Source: Chitinimonas sp036961565
GTDB lineage: Bacteria; Pseudomonadota; Gammaproteobacteria; Burkholderiales; Chitinimonadaceae
NCBI RefSeq assembly: GCF_036961565.1
Contig: NZ_JBAMDD010000004.1
Coordinates: forward strand, 62,001-126,000
Length of the DNA stretch: 64,000 nt
Direction: 5' to 3'
The notes beneath the pieces are model-generated. The model ran no database searches. It was given only the letters and a program-made list of their open reading frames with translations, and was not told the DNA's origin. This document shows positions 35,844 to 43,976 of the stretch, one piece after another. Position 1 is the first letter of the stretch, and each line of letters opens with the position of its first letter. The translations under genes and the position numbers were made by a program.

Positions 35844-36475
35844 CAGGCCCCCAGTGCCGACAGCTTGGTTTCAACCAGCTCGCGATTGGGTGCTTCTTTT
35901 TCCAGCTTGGTCAAAGCGAACTGGTAGGCCGATTTGGCACCCGCTGCATCGCCCTTGAGCGCCAGCGCATCGCCGCGCGCTTCGGCAAACAGGCCAGCAA
36001 AACTATCTGCCTTGGCGGTGTCCACCATCTTGGCCGCAGCATCAAACTGTTTTTGATCCATCAGCACGGCAGCAAGGCGCAGGCGTGCCAGATCGATCAC
36101 AGCGTCTTCCTTGGCATTGGCGGCCACCCACTCCAGCGCGGTCTTGGCTTCGTCCAGCTTATTGGCCTCGAATGCCGCCTTGGCAGCCTGCAGCATGGCA
36201 CGTGCCGTCAGGGCGTGGCCACTGTGGGCCTTCACCATGGCATCGGCGGCTGCGCGCAGCTTGACAGGGTCTTTGGCCAATTCTGCCGCTTCCACCGCCA
36301 TATAAGCCTGCGCCGCCGCAGTGCCCTGCGATTTCTGCCAGGCACGGTAGCCCATATTGCCAAAGTAGCCCACCAGGGCCGCTACCACCGCGATGATTAC
36401 CGCGACGCCCCACTTCGCCCACCAGGCCTTCAGTTCGGCGATCTGTTCCTGTTCCTGCAAATCAAAAGCAGCCAT
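35843..36475 (-). CDS. YfgM-like TPR membrane protein (ancillary SecYEG translocon subunit)
   Basis: A 210-residue protein with a short cytoplasmic N-terminus, one membrane segment (WGVAVIIAVVAALVGYFG, about 23-40) and a periplasmic TPR-like helical domain rich in Ala (LQAAKAAFEANKLDEAKTALEW). It matches the YfgM family, which bridges SecYEG to periplasmic chaperones. It lies directly before bamB and shares one base with it, consistent with a role in outer-membrane protein biogenesis. Confidence 0.9.
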   Translation of the reverse strand: MAAFDLQEQEQIAELKAWWAKWGVAVIIAVVAALVGYFGNMGYRAWQKSQGTAAAQAYMAVEAAELAKDPVKLRAAADAMVKAHSGHALTARAMLQAAKAAFEANKLDEAKTALEWVAANAKEDAVIDLARLRLAAVLMDQKQFDAAAKMVDTAKADSFAGLFAEARGDALALKGDAAGAKSAYQFALTKLEKEAPNRELVETKLSALGA

Positions 36476-36496
36476 CTGCGAGTTTCCGTTAGCGAG

Positions 36497-36745
36497 TTAC
36501 TTGTTATGCCGTGCCGCTTGCAGGGCACGGATACGTTTGAAAATATCCACCATGAACCAGCTCATCAGCGCCAGGCCAATCAGCAGGCAAGCCCAGGCCA
36601 GCTCTTTCTGAGCCAGCACCGGGTGTATCTGAGCACCTTCGCCCTGCAAGCCGACGACGCCAAATGCAGCCAGCACCGAGCCGAACACATTCAGTACGAA
36701 CAGCTTGAACGAGACCTTGAGCTTGGGCGCAGGTTCCATCATCAA
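36497..36745 (-). CDS. Small membrane protein of unknown function
   Basis: An 82-residue protein with two membrane segments (about 11-34 and 48-66: FKLFVLNVFGSVLAAFGVVG and AWACLLIGLALMSWFMVDIF) and a basic C-terminus (KRIRALQAARHNK). The ATG overlaps the hisS stop by four bases and the next gene starts 22 bases on, so it is in the operon. The tight fit and clear topology argue for a real gene. Its position next to YfgM and BamB hints at an envelope role. Confidence 0.8.
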   Translation of the reverse strand: MMMEPAPKLKVSFKLFVLNVFGSVLAAFGVVGLQGEGAQIHPVLAQKELAWACLLIGLALMSWFMVDIFKRIRALQAARHNK

Positions 36746-37998
36746 CCCTTGAGCGCAGCCAGCACATCGGCCTGCGCCACCGTGCGCTGCTCACCGCCGT
36801 CGCGCAATGGCTTGATCACCACCGTCGCGTCAGCCGCCTCATTGTCGCCGATGATCAGGGCAAAACGCGCGCCCGAACCATCCGCCTTCTTCATCTGCGA
36901 CTTAAAGCTACCGCCGCCGGCATGCACCGTCACCGCCAGTCCAGCATTGCGCAGCTGCTCTGCCAGGCGCGGCGCAACCCGCCCCGCTGCCTCGCCGGCA
37001 TTGACGAGGTACACATCGGGGCCATCCTGGGCGGTCACACCGTACTCCTGCATCAGCAGGAATACCCGTTCCATACCCATGCCAAAACCACAGGCTGGCG
37101 TCGGCTTGCCACCTAGCGTCTCCACCAGGCTGTCGTACCGGCCACCGCCCGCGATGGTACCCTGCGCGCCCAATTTGGTGGTTACCCACTCGAACACCGT
37201 GCGGTTGTAGTAATCCAGCCCCCGCACCAGGCGCGTGTTGAGGGTATAGGCTACGCCTGCCTCATCCAGCAGCCGGCACAGGCCCTGGTAATGCTGGCGG
37301 CTATCGTCGCCCAGCACATCAAACAGCTTGGGGGCGGCGTTGATCATGTCCTGCATGCGCGGGTTCTTGCTATCCAGTATGCGCAGCGGGTTGGCGTGCA
37401 GACGACGCTTGGCATCCTCATCCAGCAGGTCGGCATGCGCCTCAAAATAGGCGATCAAGGATTGCCTGTAGGCTGCCCGCTCAGCGGCATCGCCTATGGT
37501 ATTGATCTGCAACTCCACATCGGCAATACCCAGCTCACGCCAAAGACGGGCCAGCATCACCATCTGCTCGGCATCAACATCGGGGCCGTCATAGCCAAAA
37601 GCCTCGGCGCCCACCTGGTGGAACTGCCGCTGGCGCCCCTTCTGCACGTTCTCATGGCGGAACATGGGGCCCATATACCACAGGCGCTGCGGGCCATTGT
37701 AGGTCAGACTGTGCTCAACGACGGCGCGTACGCAACCCGCCGTCCCCTCTGGGCGCAACGCCAGCTTGTCGCCGTTAAGCGCATCGGTCCAGGCATACAT
37801 CTCCTTCTCGACTATATCGGTATGCTCGCCTACGCCGCGCACAAACAAGCCAGTAGGCTCGACTATGGGCAACCGGATATTGCGATAGCCATACTGCGCC
37901 AGCACGCGCCGGGCGGTATCTTCCAGCTTCTGCCACAGCGCCGTGTTGTCGGGCAGGATGTCGTAGAAGCCCTTGATGCTTTGAAACTTGTCAGCCAT
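36742..37998 (-). CDS. hisS: Histidyl-tRNA synthetase
   Basis: Class IIa synthetase charging tRNA-His. The 418-residue protein has motif 2 (MFRHENVQKGRQRQFHQVGAE), the His-binding LVRGLDYYNRTVFEW and AGGRYDSL, motif 3 (GFGMGMERV) and a complete C-terminal anticodon-binding domain (VYLVNAGEAAGRVAPRLAEQ). It starts four bases after ispG. Confidence 0.97.
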   Translation of the reverse strand: MADKFQSIKGFYDILPDNTALWQKLEDTARRVLAQYGYRNIRLPIVEPTGLFVRGVGEHTDIVEKEMYAWTDALNGDKLALRPEGTAGCVRAVVEHSLTYNGPQRLWYMGPMFRHENVQKGRQRQFHQVGAEAFGYDGPDVDAEQMVMLARLWRELGIADVELQINTIGDAAERAAYRQSLIAYFEAHADLLDEDAKRRLHANPLRILDSKNPRMQDMINAAPKLFDVLGDDSRQHYQGLCRLLDEAGVAYTLNTRLVRGLDYYNRTVFEWVTTKLGAQGTIAGGGRYDSLVETLGGKPTPACGFGMGMERVFLLMQEYGVTAQDGPDVYLVNAGEAAGRVAPRLAEQLRNAGLAVTVHAGGGSFKSQMKKADGSGARFALIIGDNEAADATVVIKPLRDGGEQRTVAQADVLAALKG

Positions 37999-38002
37999 CG
38001 GA

Positions 38003-39304
38003 TTACAGCACTTTCACGGGAATAATCTTGGGTGCCGCCGCAGGTGCCACCGCAGGTGCGGCCGCCTGGCTGCGGCGCAGCTTGCCGCCTTCGGCATAGT
38101 GTTCGCGGACATAGCCATCGACGATAGCCTGAAAGGCCTCGGCAATACCGTCGCCCTTGAGGGTCACGGTCTTGACGCCATCAACGAACACCGGCGCCAC
38201 TGGCACCTCGCCCGTACCAGGCAGGCTGATGCCGATATTGGCCAGCTTGGATTCGCCCGGGCCATTGACCACACAGCCCATCACCGCCACGTTGAGGGTT
38301 TCCACCCCCGGGAATTCGGCACGCCATACCGGCATTTGCTCGCGCAGGTAGCGCTGTATGTTCTGCGCCAGTTCCTGGAAGAAGGTCGAGGTGGTCCGGC
38401 CGCAGCCGGGGCAGGCCGTCACCAGCGGGGTGAACGAGCGTATCCCCATGGTCTGCAGTATTTCCTGCGCCACGACAACTTCCTTGGTCCGCGATTCACC
38501 CGGCTCCGGCGTCAGCGAAACCCGTATGGTGTCGCCTATGCCCTCCTGCAACAGCACCGACAACGCCGCAGTGGAAGCGACTATGCCCTTGGAGCCCATG
38601 CCGGCCTCGGTCAGGCCCAGGTGCAGCGGATAGTCGCAACGGGCGCCCAGGTCACGGTAGACCTTGATCAGATCCTGTACCGCGCTGACCTTGCAGGAGA
38701 TGATGATGCGATCCGCCGGCAGCCCCAGCTCCTCAGCCTGCGCAGCACTCTCCAGCGCCGACTGTATCAAGGCTTCGCGCATCAGGGCATCAGCGCTGAG
38801 CGGCTGCGCCAGCTTGGCGTTCTCGTCCATCATGCGCGCCATCTTGGCCTGATCCAGGCTGCCCCAGTTCACGCCTATGCGTACCGGCTTGCCATACTCG
38901 ATGGCGGCTTCAATCATGGCGCCAAATTGCTCATCCCGCTTGCTGCCCTTGCCGACATTGCCGGGATTGATACGGTATTTGGCCAGTGCCCGCGCACACT
39001 CGGGATACTGGGCCAGCAATTTATGGCCATTGAAATGGAAATCCCCCACCAGCGGCACATTGCAGCCCATATCATCAAGCCGGCGACGTATCTCGCCTAC
39101 CTGGGCTGCCGCCTCGGGTGAGTTGACGGTAATGCGCACCACTTCCGAGCCCGCCTGCCATAGCTCGAATACCTGCTGAGCGGTACCCGCCGCATCGGCA
39201 GTATCGGTATTGGTCATGGATTGGACGACGACAGGCACATCGCCACCGACCGGCACATGGCCGACCATGACACGGCGGGTGGCGCGACGGGGAAGCAGAC
39301 TCAT
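38003..39304 (-). CDS. ispG: 4-hydroxy-3-methylbut-2-en-1-yl diphosphate synthase (IspG/GcpE)
   Basis: The [4Fe-4S] enzyme of the non-mevalonate isoprenoid pathway. The 433-residue protein has an N-terminal TIM barrel (VQSMTNTDTADAAGTAQQ), the cluster-binding TACPGCGRTT and MGCVVNGPGE, and an Ala/Pro-rich C-terminal extension after HYAEGGKLRRS. The chain is somewhat longer than E. coli IspG, mostly because of this tail. It is in the conserved rodZ-ispG-hisS order. Confidence 0.96.
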   Translation of the reverse strand: MSLLPRRATRRVMVGHVPVGGDVPVVVQSMTNTDTADAAGTAQQVFELWQAGSEVVRITVNSPEAAAQVGEIRRRLDDMGCNVPLVGDFHFNGHKLLAQYPECARALAKYRINPGNVGKGSKRDEQFGAMIEAAIEYGKPVRIGVNWGSLDQAKMARMMDENAKLAQPLSADALMREALIQSALESAAQAEELGLPADRIIISCKVSAVQDLIKVYRDLGARCDYPLHLGLTEAGMGSKGIVASTAALSVLLQEGIGDTIRVSLTPEPGESRTKEVVVAQEILQTMGIRSFTPLVTACPGCGRTTSTFFQELAQNIQRYLREQMPVWRAEFPGVETLNVAVMGCVVNGPGESKLANIGISLPGTGEVPVAPVFVDGVKTVTLKGDGIAEAFQAIVDGYVREHYAEGGKLRRSQAAAPAVAPAAAPKIIPVKVL

Positions 39305-39313
39305 GGCTTGGCT

Positions 39314-40309
39314 TTAGTTGAGTTCCAGATTGGCAACGTCGACCCGGATATACGGCGTCAGGTCGGTAGGCTTGCCTTTGTAGAAGAGCTGGGTCTGATG
39401 ACCATTACCTATACGGATACGATAAGGCGGCTTGCCAGCAACGCTACGCGATTGTCCAGCAGGCACCAGCTCGTTGACCAGGCGCTTGCCGGTGGCGTCA
39501 GTAATCTGCACCCAGCTTTCCTGCCGGGCAACCACACGCACATCACCTGTTGATGGCTCAGGCACAGCCGCAGGCACGGCTACAGGTGCAGGCTGCGGCA
39601 CTGGCGCAGGCAACGTAGGCGAGGCCGGCGCAGGCGTCGCCCCCACCGCCAGGGCGGGGTTCGCACCCGGCGCAGCCGGTGGATTCCCCGGCAGGTTGGC
39701 CGGAGGCGGCACGACCTGCACTTCACCGGCAGGCTGCGCAGCAGGCACGGCCGTATCCACGGGCGCGCTGGCCTGCGGCACAACAACTACGGGCTCCAGT
39801 GGCGGCATGTCGACACTGGGGGTATTGACGGTCAGCTGGGGCTCAAAGCGGGTGCTCTTGTCATAGAGCCAGTAAGCCCCTGCAATCAGACCCACTATGC
39901 CCAGGCCTGCCACAATGGCCAGGCCAAACGACAGGCCGGCACGACCGCCATCGGGCCGCAGCACTGGCAACACCTCATCGCGCAGGCGTGGCAATGCCGC
40001 CTGGCTGGGCTCCTTGGGCAGGTGGTTATCCAGGTAATGCACCAGCGGCTGGGGTTCTATCTCCAGCAAGCGAGCATAGTTGCGGACAAAACCGCGCACA
40101 AAGGTATTGCCCGGTAGTGCCTGATAGTCGTCAGACTCCAGCGCCTCGATCTGGCGCCGGGACAGCTTGAGCTTGGCCGACACATCATTGACCGACAAAC
40201 CGGCCTGTTCGCGGTGCAACGCCAATATGGCGCCAGGCGAGGAAGGTGGGCTTGCGGGGGACTGCAGCAAATCAGATTGGGTAGTATCTTGGCTCATCTC
40301 GGGCATCAT
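39314..40309 (-). CDS. rodZ: RodZ-like cell-shape protein
   Basis: A membrane protein that links the MreB cytoskeleton to the envelope. The 331-residue protein has an N-terminal Cro-like helix-turn-helix (LSVNDVSAKLKLSRRQIEALES; VRGFVRNYARLL), one membrane segment (LSFGLAIVAGLGIVGLIAGAYW, about 125-146), a long Pro/Ala linker and the C-terminal DUF4115 domain (ESWVQITDATGKRLVNELV). Two starts are possible: 40309, or the ATG four codons later at 40297. It lies between pilF and ispG. Confidence 0.92.
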   Translation of the reverse strand: MMPEMSQDTTQSDLLQSPASPPSSPGAILALHREQAGLSVNDVSAKLKLSRRQIEALESDDYQALPGNTFVRGFVRNYARLLEIEPQPLVHYLDNHLPKEPSQAALPRLRDEVLPVLRPDGGRAGLSFGLAIVAGLGIVGLIAGAYWLYDKSTRFEPQLTVNTPSVDMPPLEPVVVVPQASAPVDTAVPAAQPAGEVQVVPPPANLPGNPPAAPGANPALAVGATPAPASPTLPAPVPQPAPVAVPAAVPEPSTGDVRVVARQESWVQITDATGKRLVNELVPAGQSRSVAGKPPYRIRIGNGHQTQLFYKGKPTDLTPYIRVDVANLELN

Positions 40310-40373
40310 GCCGGGTGGCTCGCTTCAGGGGTTGCACTGCATGACAAGGGCGTGGTCGTGGGGCAGGAAGGGC

Positions 40374-41123
40374 TCAATCGTAGCGGCCTGCCGCCAGGCT
40401 GCGGGCTTCCTCGCTATTGGGGAAGCGGGTCTTCAGTTCCTTGGCAAAGCCGTTTTCAGCCTCGCCACCAGGGTTGAGCTTGTGCTCGATACGCACGTTC
40501 AGCCACAGCGCTTCGGCCACCGGCGTACCCACGCGCGCCTGCCTGGCCAGCAGTGTACGGGCAGCGTCGATGTCGCCATTGCGATAGGCTACCTGTGCCA
40601 GTCCCAACAGCGTCTGGGCATTGTCCGGCTGCGCCCGGTCAGACTGGCGCAAGAAGTCTTCGGCATACTTCAGGTCGCCTGCCTTCAGTGCGCACAAGCC
40701 GGCCATCTGCATGGATTTCTGCGGATTGGCATACAAGGGGCTGCGGATGGCGTTGCTAAAATAACGCAGCGAATCCGCGTACTTTTCGCGCTTGTTACAG
40801 AGGAACCAACCGTAATTGTGATTGATGTCGGGGTTACCCGAAGCCAGGCTCAGGGCACGCTGGAAGCTCTTGTCTGCGGTATCGTATTCACGCAGGTCGG
40901 AGTAGACCAGCCCCTCCACATTGTGTGCCAGCGCGTAATCGGCTTTCGCCCTCAGTGCGCTTTTCACTTCTTCCAGCGCCACACCATATTGACCGCGGGC
41001 ATAGTAGGCAGCAGCCAGTTCGGTCCGCAACCGGGCTACCTCGTCGCGATTTACCTGCTCGTCAGCCTGCACTGCGGGGATGGTCCACGCGAACAGCAAA
41101 GCAGCAATCACGGCTTTTTTCAT
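40374..41123 (-). CDS. pilF: Type IV pilus biogenesis protein PilF/PilW-like (TPR)
   Basis: A TPR protein that in Pseudomonas is the outer-membrane pilotin for the PilQ secretin. The 249-residue protein has a signal peptide (MKKAVIAALLFAWTIPAVQA) and several TPR units (YYARGQYGVALEEVKSALRA; DYALAHNVEGLVY; NINHNYGWFLC-like DINHNYGWFLCNK). No lipobox cysteine is seen at the cleavage site, so it may not be lipidated, unlike the usual PilF. It begins three bases after rlmN. Confidence 0.88.
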   Translation of the reverse strand: MKKAVIAALLFAWTIPAVQADEQVNRDEVARLRTELAAAYYARGQYGVALEEVKSALRAKADYALAHNVEGLVYSDLREYDTADKSFQRALSLASGNPDINHNYGWFLCNKREKYADSLRYFSNAIRSPLYANPQKSMQMAGLCALKAGDLKYAEDFLRQSDRAQPDNAQTLLGLAQVAYRNGDIDAARTLLARQARVGTPVAEALWLNVRIEHKLNPGGEAENGFAKELKTRFPNSEEARSLAAGRYD

Positions 41124-41126
41124 GCC

Positions 41127-42239
41127 TTACTCCCTGGTCAATTGAATGATGTTGGTGGTCTTGCCCTCTGCGGCCAGCCGCAGAGTGCGCTTGGTCTTGT
41201 CTTTTACCTGGCCTGCCAACTGGCCGCAGGCGGCATCGATATCATCGCCGCGCGTCTTGCGCACTGTCACGATGTAGCCCGCCTGTATCAGATGATCCCG
41301 GAAGCGGCGTATCGCATCCGGCTTGGAGCGATCGTACCCGGAATTCGGGAAGGGATTGAACGGTATCAGGTTGAACTTGCATGGCACATCCTTGACCAGT
41401 GCCACCAGTTGCCTGGCATGCTCCATGGTGTCATTCACACCATCGAGCATGACGTATTCGAAAGTGATGAAGTCCCGCGGCGCCTTTTCCAGATAACGCT
41501 GGCAGGCCGCCATCAGTTCCTTCAGCGGATACTTCTTGTTGATGGGCACGATTTCATCGCGCAAGGCGTCATTGGGCGCATGCAGCGACACCGCCAGTGC
41601 CACCGGGCAAGCCTCACGCAGCCTATCCATCTGCGGCACCAGGCCTGAGGTAGACAGGGTCACGCGGCGACGGCTGAGACCATAGGCATGGTCATCCAGC
41701 ATTAAGCGCATGGCCGCGACGACATTGTCGAAATTGGCCAGCGGCTCGCCCATGCCCATCATCACCACATTGGAGACGATGCGATCCCCCTTGGGGTCGC
41801 GGCCCAGCGCCTTGTTGGCCCACCAAAGCTGGCCAATGATCTCGGCCGTGCTGAGATTGCGATTGAAGCCCTGCCGGCCGGTGGAGCAGAAAGTACACTC
41901 CAGCGCGCAGCCAACCTGGCTGGAAACACACAGGGTTCCGCGGTCATCCTCGGGGATGAACACCGCCTCGACACCGTTACCGGTACCGACGTCCAGCAGC
42001 CACTTGCGTGTGCCGTCCTCGCTGGCCTGTTCCAGCATCAGGCTGGGAGGGGTGATCACCGCCTCCGCAGCCAGTTTTTCCCGCGTGATCTTGGCGATGT
42101 CCGTCATTGCCGCGAAATCGGACACACCAAAATGGTGTATCCAGCGCATCAACTGCTTGGCGCGAAACGGCTTCTCGCCACGCTCCTCAAGGAAGGTGGC
42201 AAAACGCTGAGCATCAAAATCGAGCAGGTTGACGGTCAT
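41127..42239 (-). CDS. rlmN: Dual-specificity 23S rRNA/tRNA adenine-C2 methyltransferase
   Basis: A radical-SAM enzyme that methylates A2503 of 23S rRNA and A37 of some tRNAs. The 370-residue protein has the cluster motif Cys111-x3-Cys115-x2-Cys118 (GCALECTFCSTG), MGMGEPLANFDNV, STSGLVP, and the C-terminal DIDAACGQLAGQV with the methyl-carrying Cys. It lies 14 bases after ndk, the standard ndk-rlmN-pilF order. Confidence 0.97.
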   Translation of the reverse strand: MTVNLLDFDAQRFATFLEERGEKPFRAKQLMRWIHHFGVSDFAAMTDIAKITREKLAAEAVITPPSLMLEQASEDGTRKWLLDVGTGNGVEAVFIPEDDRGTLCVSSQVGCALECTFCSTGRQGFNRNLSTAEIIGQLWWANKALGRDPKGDRIVSNVVMMGMGEPLANFDNVVAAMRLMLDDHAYGLSRRRVTLSTSGLVPQMDRLREACPVALAVSLHAPNDALRDEIVPINKKYPLKELMAACQRYLEKAPRDFITFEYVMLDGVNDTMEHARQLVALVKDVPCKFNLIPFNPFPNSGYDRSKPDAIRRFRDHLIQAGYIVTVRKTRGDDIDAACGQLAGQVKDKTKRTLRLAAEGKTTNIIQLTRE

Positions 42240-42253
42240 GGCCAGATCAGGTC

Positions 42254-42679
42254 TTAGCGACCGTAGACTTCAGAAGCAGCGAAGAAGTAGGCGATTTCAA
42301 TCGCGGCGTTCTCAGCGCTGTCCGAGCCGTGCACGGCGTTGGCATCGATGGAATCAGCGAAGTCAGCACGGATGGTGCCCTTCTCTGCCTTCTTCGGGTC
42401 GGTAGCGCCCATCAGGTCGCGGTTCTTGGCGATAGCGCCTTCGCCTTCCAGGGCCTGGATGATCACCGGGCCGGAAACCATGAAGTCAACCAGATCCTTG
42501 AAGAAAGGACGTTCCTTGTGCACGGCGTAGAAGCCTTCGGCTTCAGCGCGCGACAGGTGCTTCATCTTGGCGGCGATAACCTTCAGGCCGGCGCCTTCGA
42601 AACGGGTGTAGATCTGACCGATCACGTTCTTGGCAACGGCATCGGGCTTGATGATGGACAGGGTGCGTTCAACAGCCAT
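42254..42679 (-). CDS. ndk: Nucleoside diphosphate kinase
   Basis: Moves the terminal phosphate of ATP to other nucleoside diphosphates. The 141-residue protein begins AVERTLSIIKPDAV and has the catalytic His in NAVHGSDS, plus GATDPKKAEKGTIRADF. An open reading frame extends about 100 codons upstream, but that part is promoter/intergenic sequence; the ATG at 42679 is the family start. It heads the ndk-rlmN-pilF-rodZ-ispG-hisS operon. Confidence 0.97.
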   Translation of the reverse strand: MAVERTLSIIKPDAVAKNVIGQIYTRFEGAGLKVIAAKMKHLSRAEAEGFYAVHKERPFFKDLVDFMVSGPVIIQALEGEGAIAKNRDLMGATDPKKAEKGTIRADFADSIDANAVHGSDSAENAAIEIAYFFAASEVYGR

Positions 42680-42972
42680 GTTTTCTAACTCCAGAAAATC
42701 ACAAAAAGACAAAGTGGGAAGGAAAAAGTTTAAGTCGCAAGCTGGGTTCGCAAGGCGGGCACGCAGCTTGTCGACGTTAAAAATGACCGAATATTCTAAC
42801 AGCTTTGCTGCAAAGACGGGTTTACAGTTGCTGACTAACCGCAAAACCCCGGCCCAGCCTGCCAAAATCATGGCTGTCGCAGCGATTCCAGCGGCATACC
42901 GCGCTGGAATTTGGTACAAATCAAGGCATACCAAGATTGCACAGGGAGTGCCGCATTGCGGCGGATACACAA

Positions 42973-43929
42973 GTGAGCGCAATACGCCCCAGCCCCAACC
43001 GGCAGCCCAGCCCCCCGTCGCAGGACGAAATCGACGAACAAGCCGAGATCCGGCAACGCCTGATGCAGCGCCTGGCCATCGCCATCTGCCTCATCATCGG
43101 CGTCGCCATTGCCATCACCCTGCTGAATCGACTGGAAACACCCCCCAACATCGAAGTGGATGGCCCCAGCATCAATCCGCTACAGGCGGAACCCGGCATG
43201 CCGCCAGCCAACGCCGAACCCACCCCCACCCCCACACCAGCCCCAGCCCCAGCCGAGGTTGCCCCAGCACCCGTCAGCGAACCGCCTGCCACACCGGCGC
43301 CAACAGAGGCTACGCCAGAGATGCCGCCCGCCAATGCCCCCCAGACCCCCTCTCCCAATGCGCCCAACGCCGCCGCACCAATCAGCGCCAGCACACCCGC
43401 CGGCAGCTTGGCCAGCAAACCACAGACACCTCCACCCGACGCACAGCCCGATGCAGACATGGTAGCCAGCAGGCCTGCGAGCAAACCCGCCACACAGCCG
43501 CAGGCCACACCCGCCGCCATCGCGACCGCCCCTGCCACCACCAGCAGCAAGCCGGCCACAAGCCACAGCAAGCCCAGCGCGCCCACGCCGCCGCCTGTAT
43601 CCGTCGCCCCCACCGCCAAACCTGCGCCCGTTGTACTGGCTCCTGCACCACGCACCCCTGCCCCACCCACCCCAGAGCAGACCATCGTCGCCCTGGCAGC
43701 CGGCGTCATGCCCACTGGCAGCCGTGGCTTTACCGTACAGGCCGGGGTATTCCAGAGCGGCGAGAATGCCGACAAGCTGCTATCTCGGCTTAGCGCAGCA
43801 GGCATACCCGCCAGGCTGGAGACCCGCATACAGGTCGGCCCCTTCAAGAACAAGGATGAGGCCGAACTGATGATGCGCCGGCTGCGTGAACTGGGTGTGA
43901 CGCCCATACTGCAGGCCCCCACCCCCTAA
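42973..43929 (+). CDS. SPOR-domain membrane protein with a long Pro/Ala linker
   Basis: A FtsN/DedD-like protein: a short cytoplasmic N-terminus, one membrane segment (LAIAICLIIGVAIAITLL), about 180 residues that are mostly Pro, Ala, Thr and Ser, then a C-terminal SPOR domain (GFTVQAGVFQSGENADKLLSRL; VGPFKNKDEAELMMRRLREL) that binds denuded septal peptidoglycan. The start is uncertain: GTG at 42973 is chosen, while TTG at 42937 is in frame; no ATG exists before the membrane segment except late ones. It lies divergent to ndk across 293 bases. Confidence 0.82.
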   Translation: MSAIRPSPNRQPSPPSQDEIDEQAEIRQRLMQRLAIAICLIIGVAIAITLLNRLETPPNIEVDGPSINPLQAEPGMPPANAEPTPTPTPAPAPAEVAPAPVSEPPATPAPTEATPEMPPANAPQTPSPNAPNAAAPISASTPAGSLASKPQTPPPDAQPDADMVASRPASKPATQPQATPAAIATAPATTSSKPATSHSKPSAPTPPPVSVAPTAKPAPVVLAPAPRTPAPPTPEQTIVALAAGVMPTGSRGFTVQAGVFQSGENADKLLSRLSAAGIPARLETRIQVGPFKNKDEAELMMRRLRELGVTPILQAPTP

Positions 43930-43945
43930 GAGCCTGCTGCCCAAT

Positions 43946-43976
43946 AAAAAACCGCTGCACCAAGCAGCGGTTTTTT
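43946..43976. terminator. Bidirectional terminator between the SPOR gene and tilS
   Basis: A 13-bp stem (AAAAAACCGCTGC with GCAGCGGTTTTTT) with an ACCAA loop and T/A runs on both sides. It serves both convergent genes. The tilS stop codon lies within the right-hand T-run. Confidence 0.95.

Noticed and set aside
42680..42982. 100-codon N-terminal extension of ndk
   Set aside because: Ndk is complete from 42679 at the family length. The extension contains no conserved sequence and covers the promoter region.
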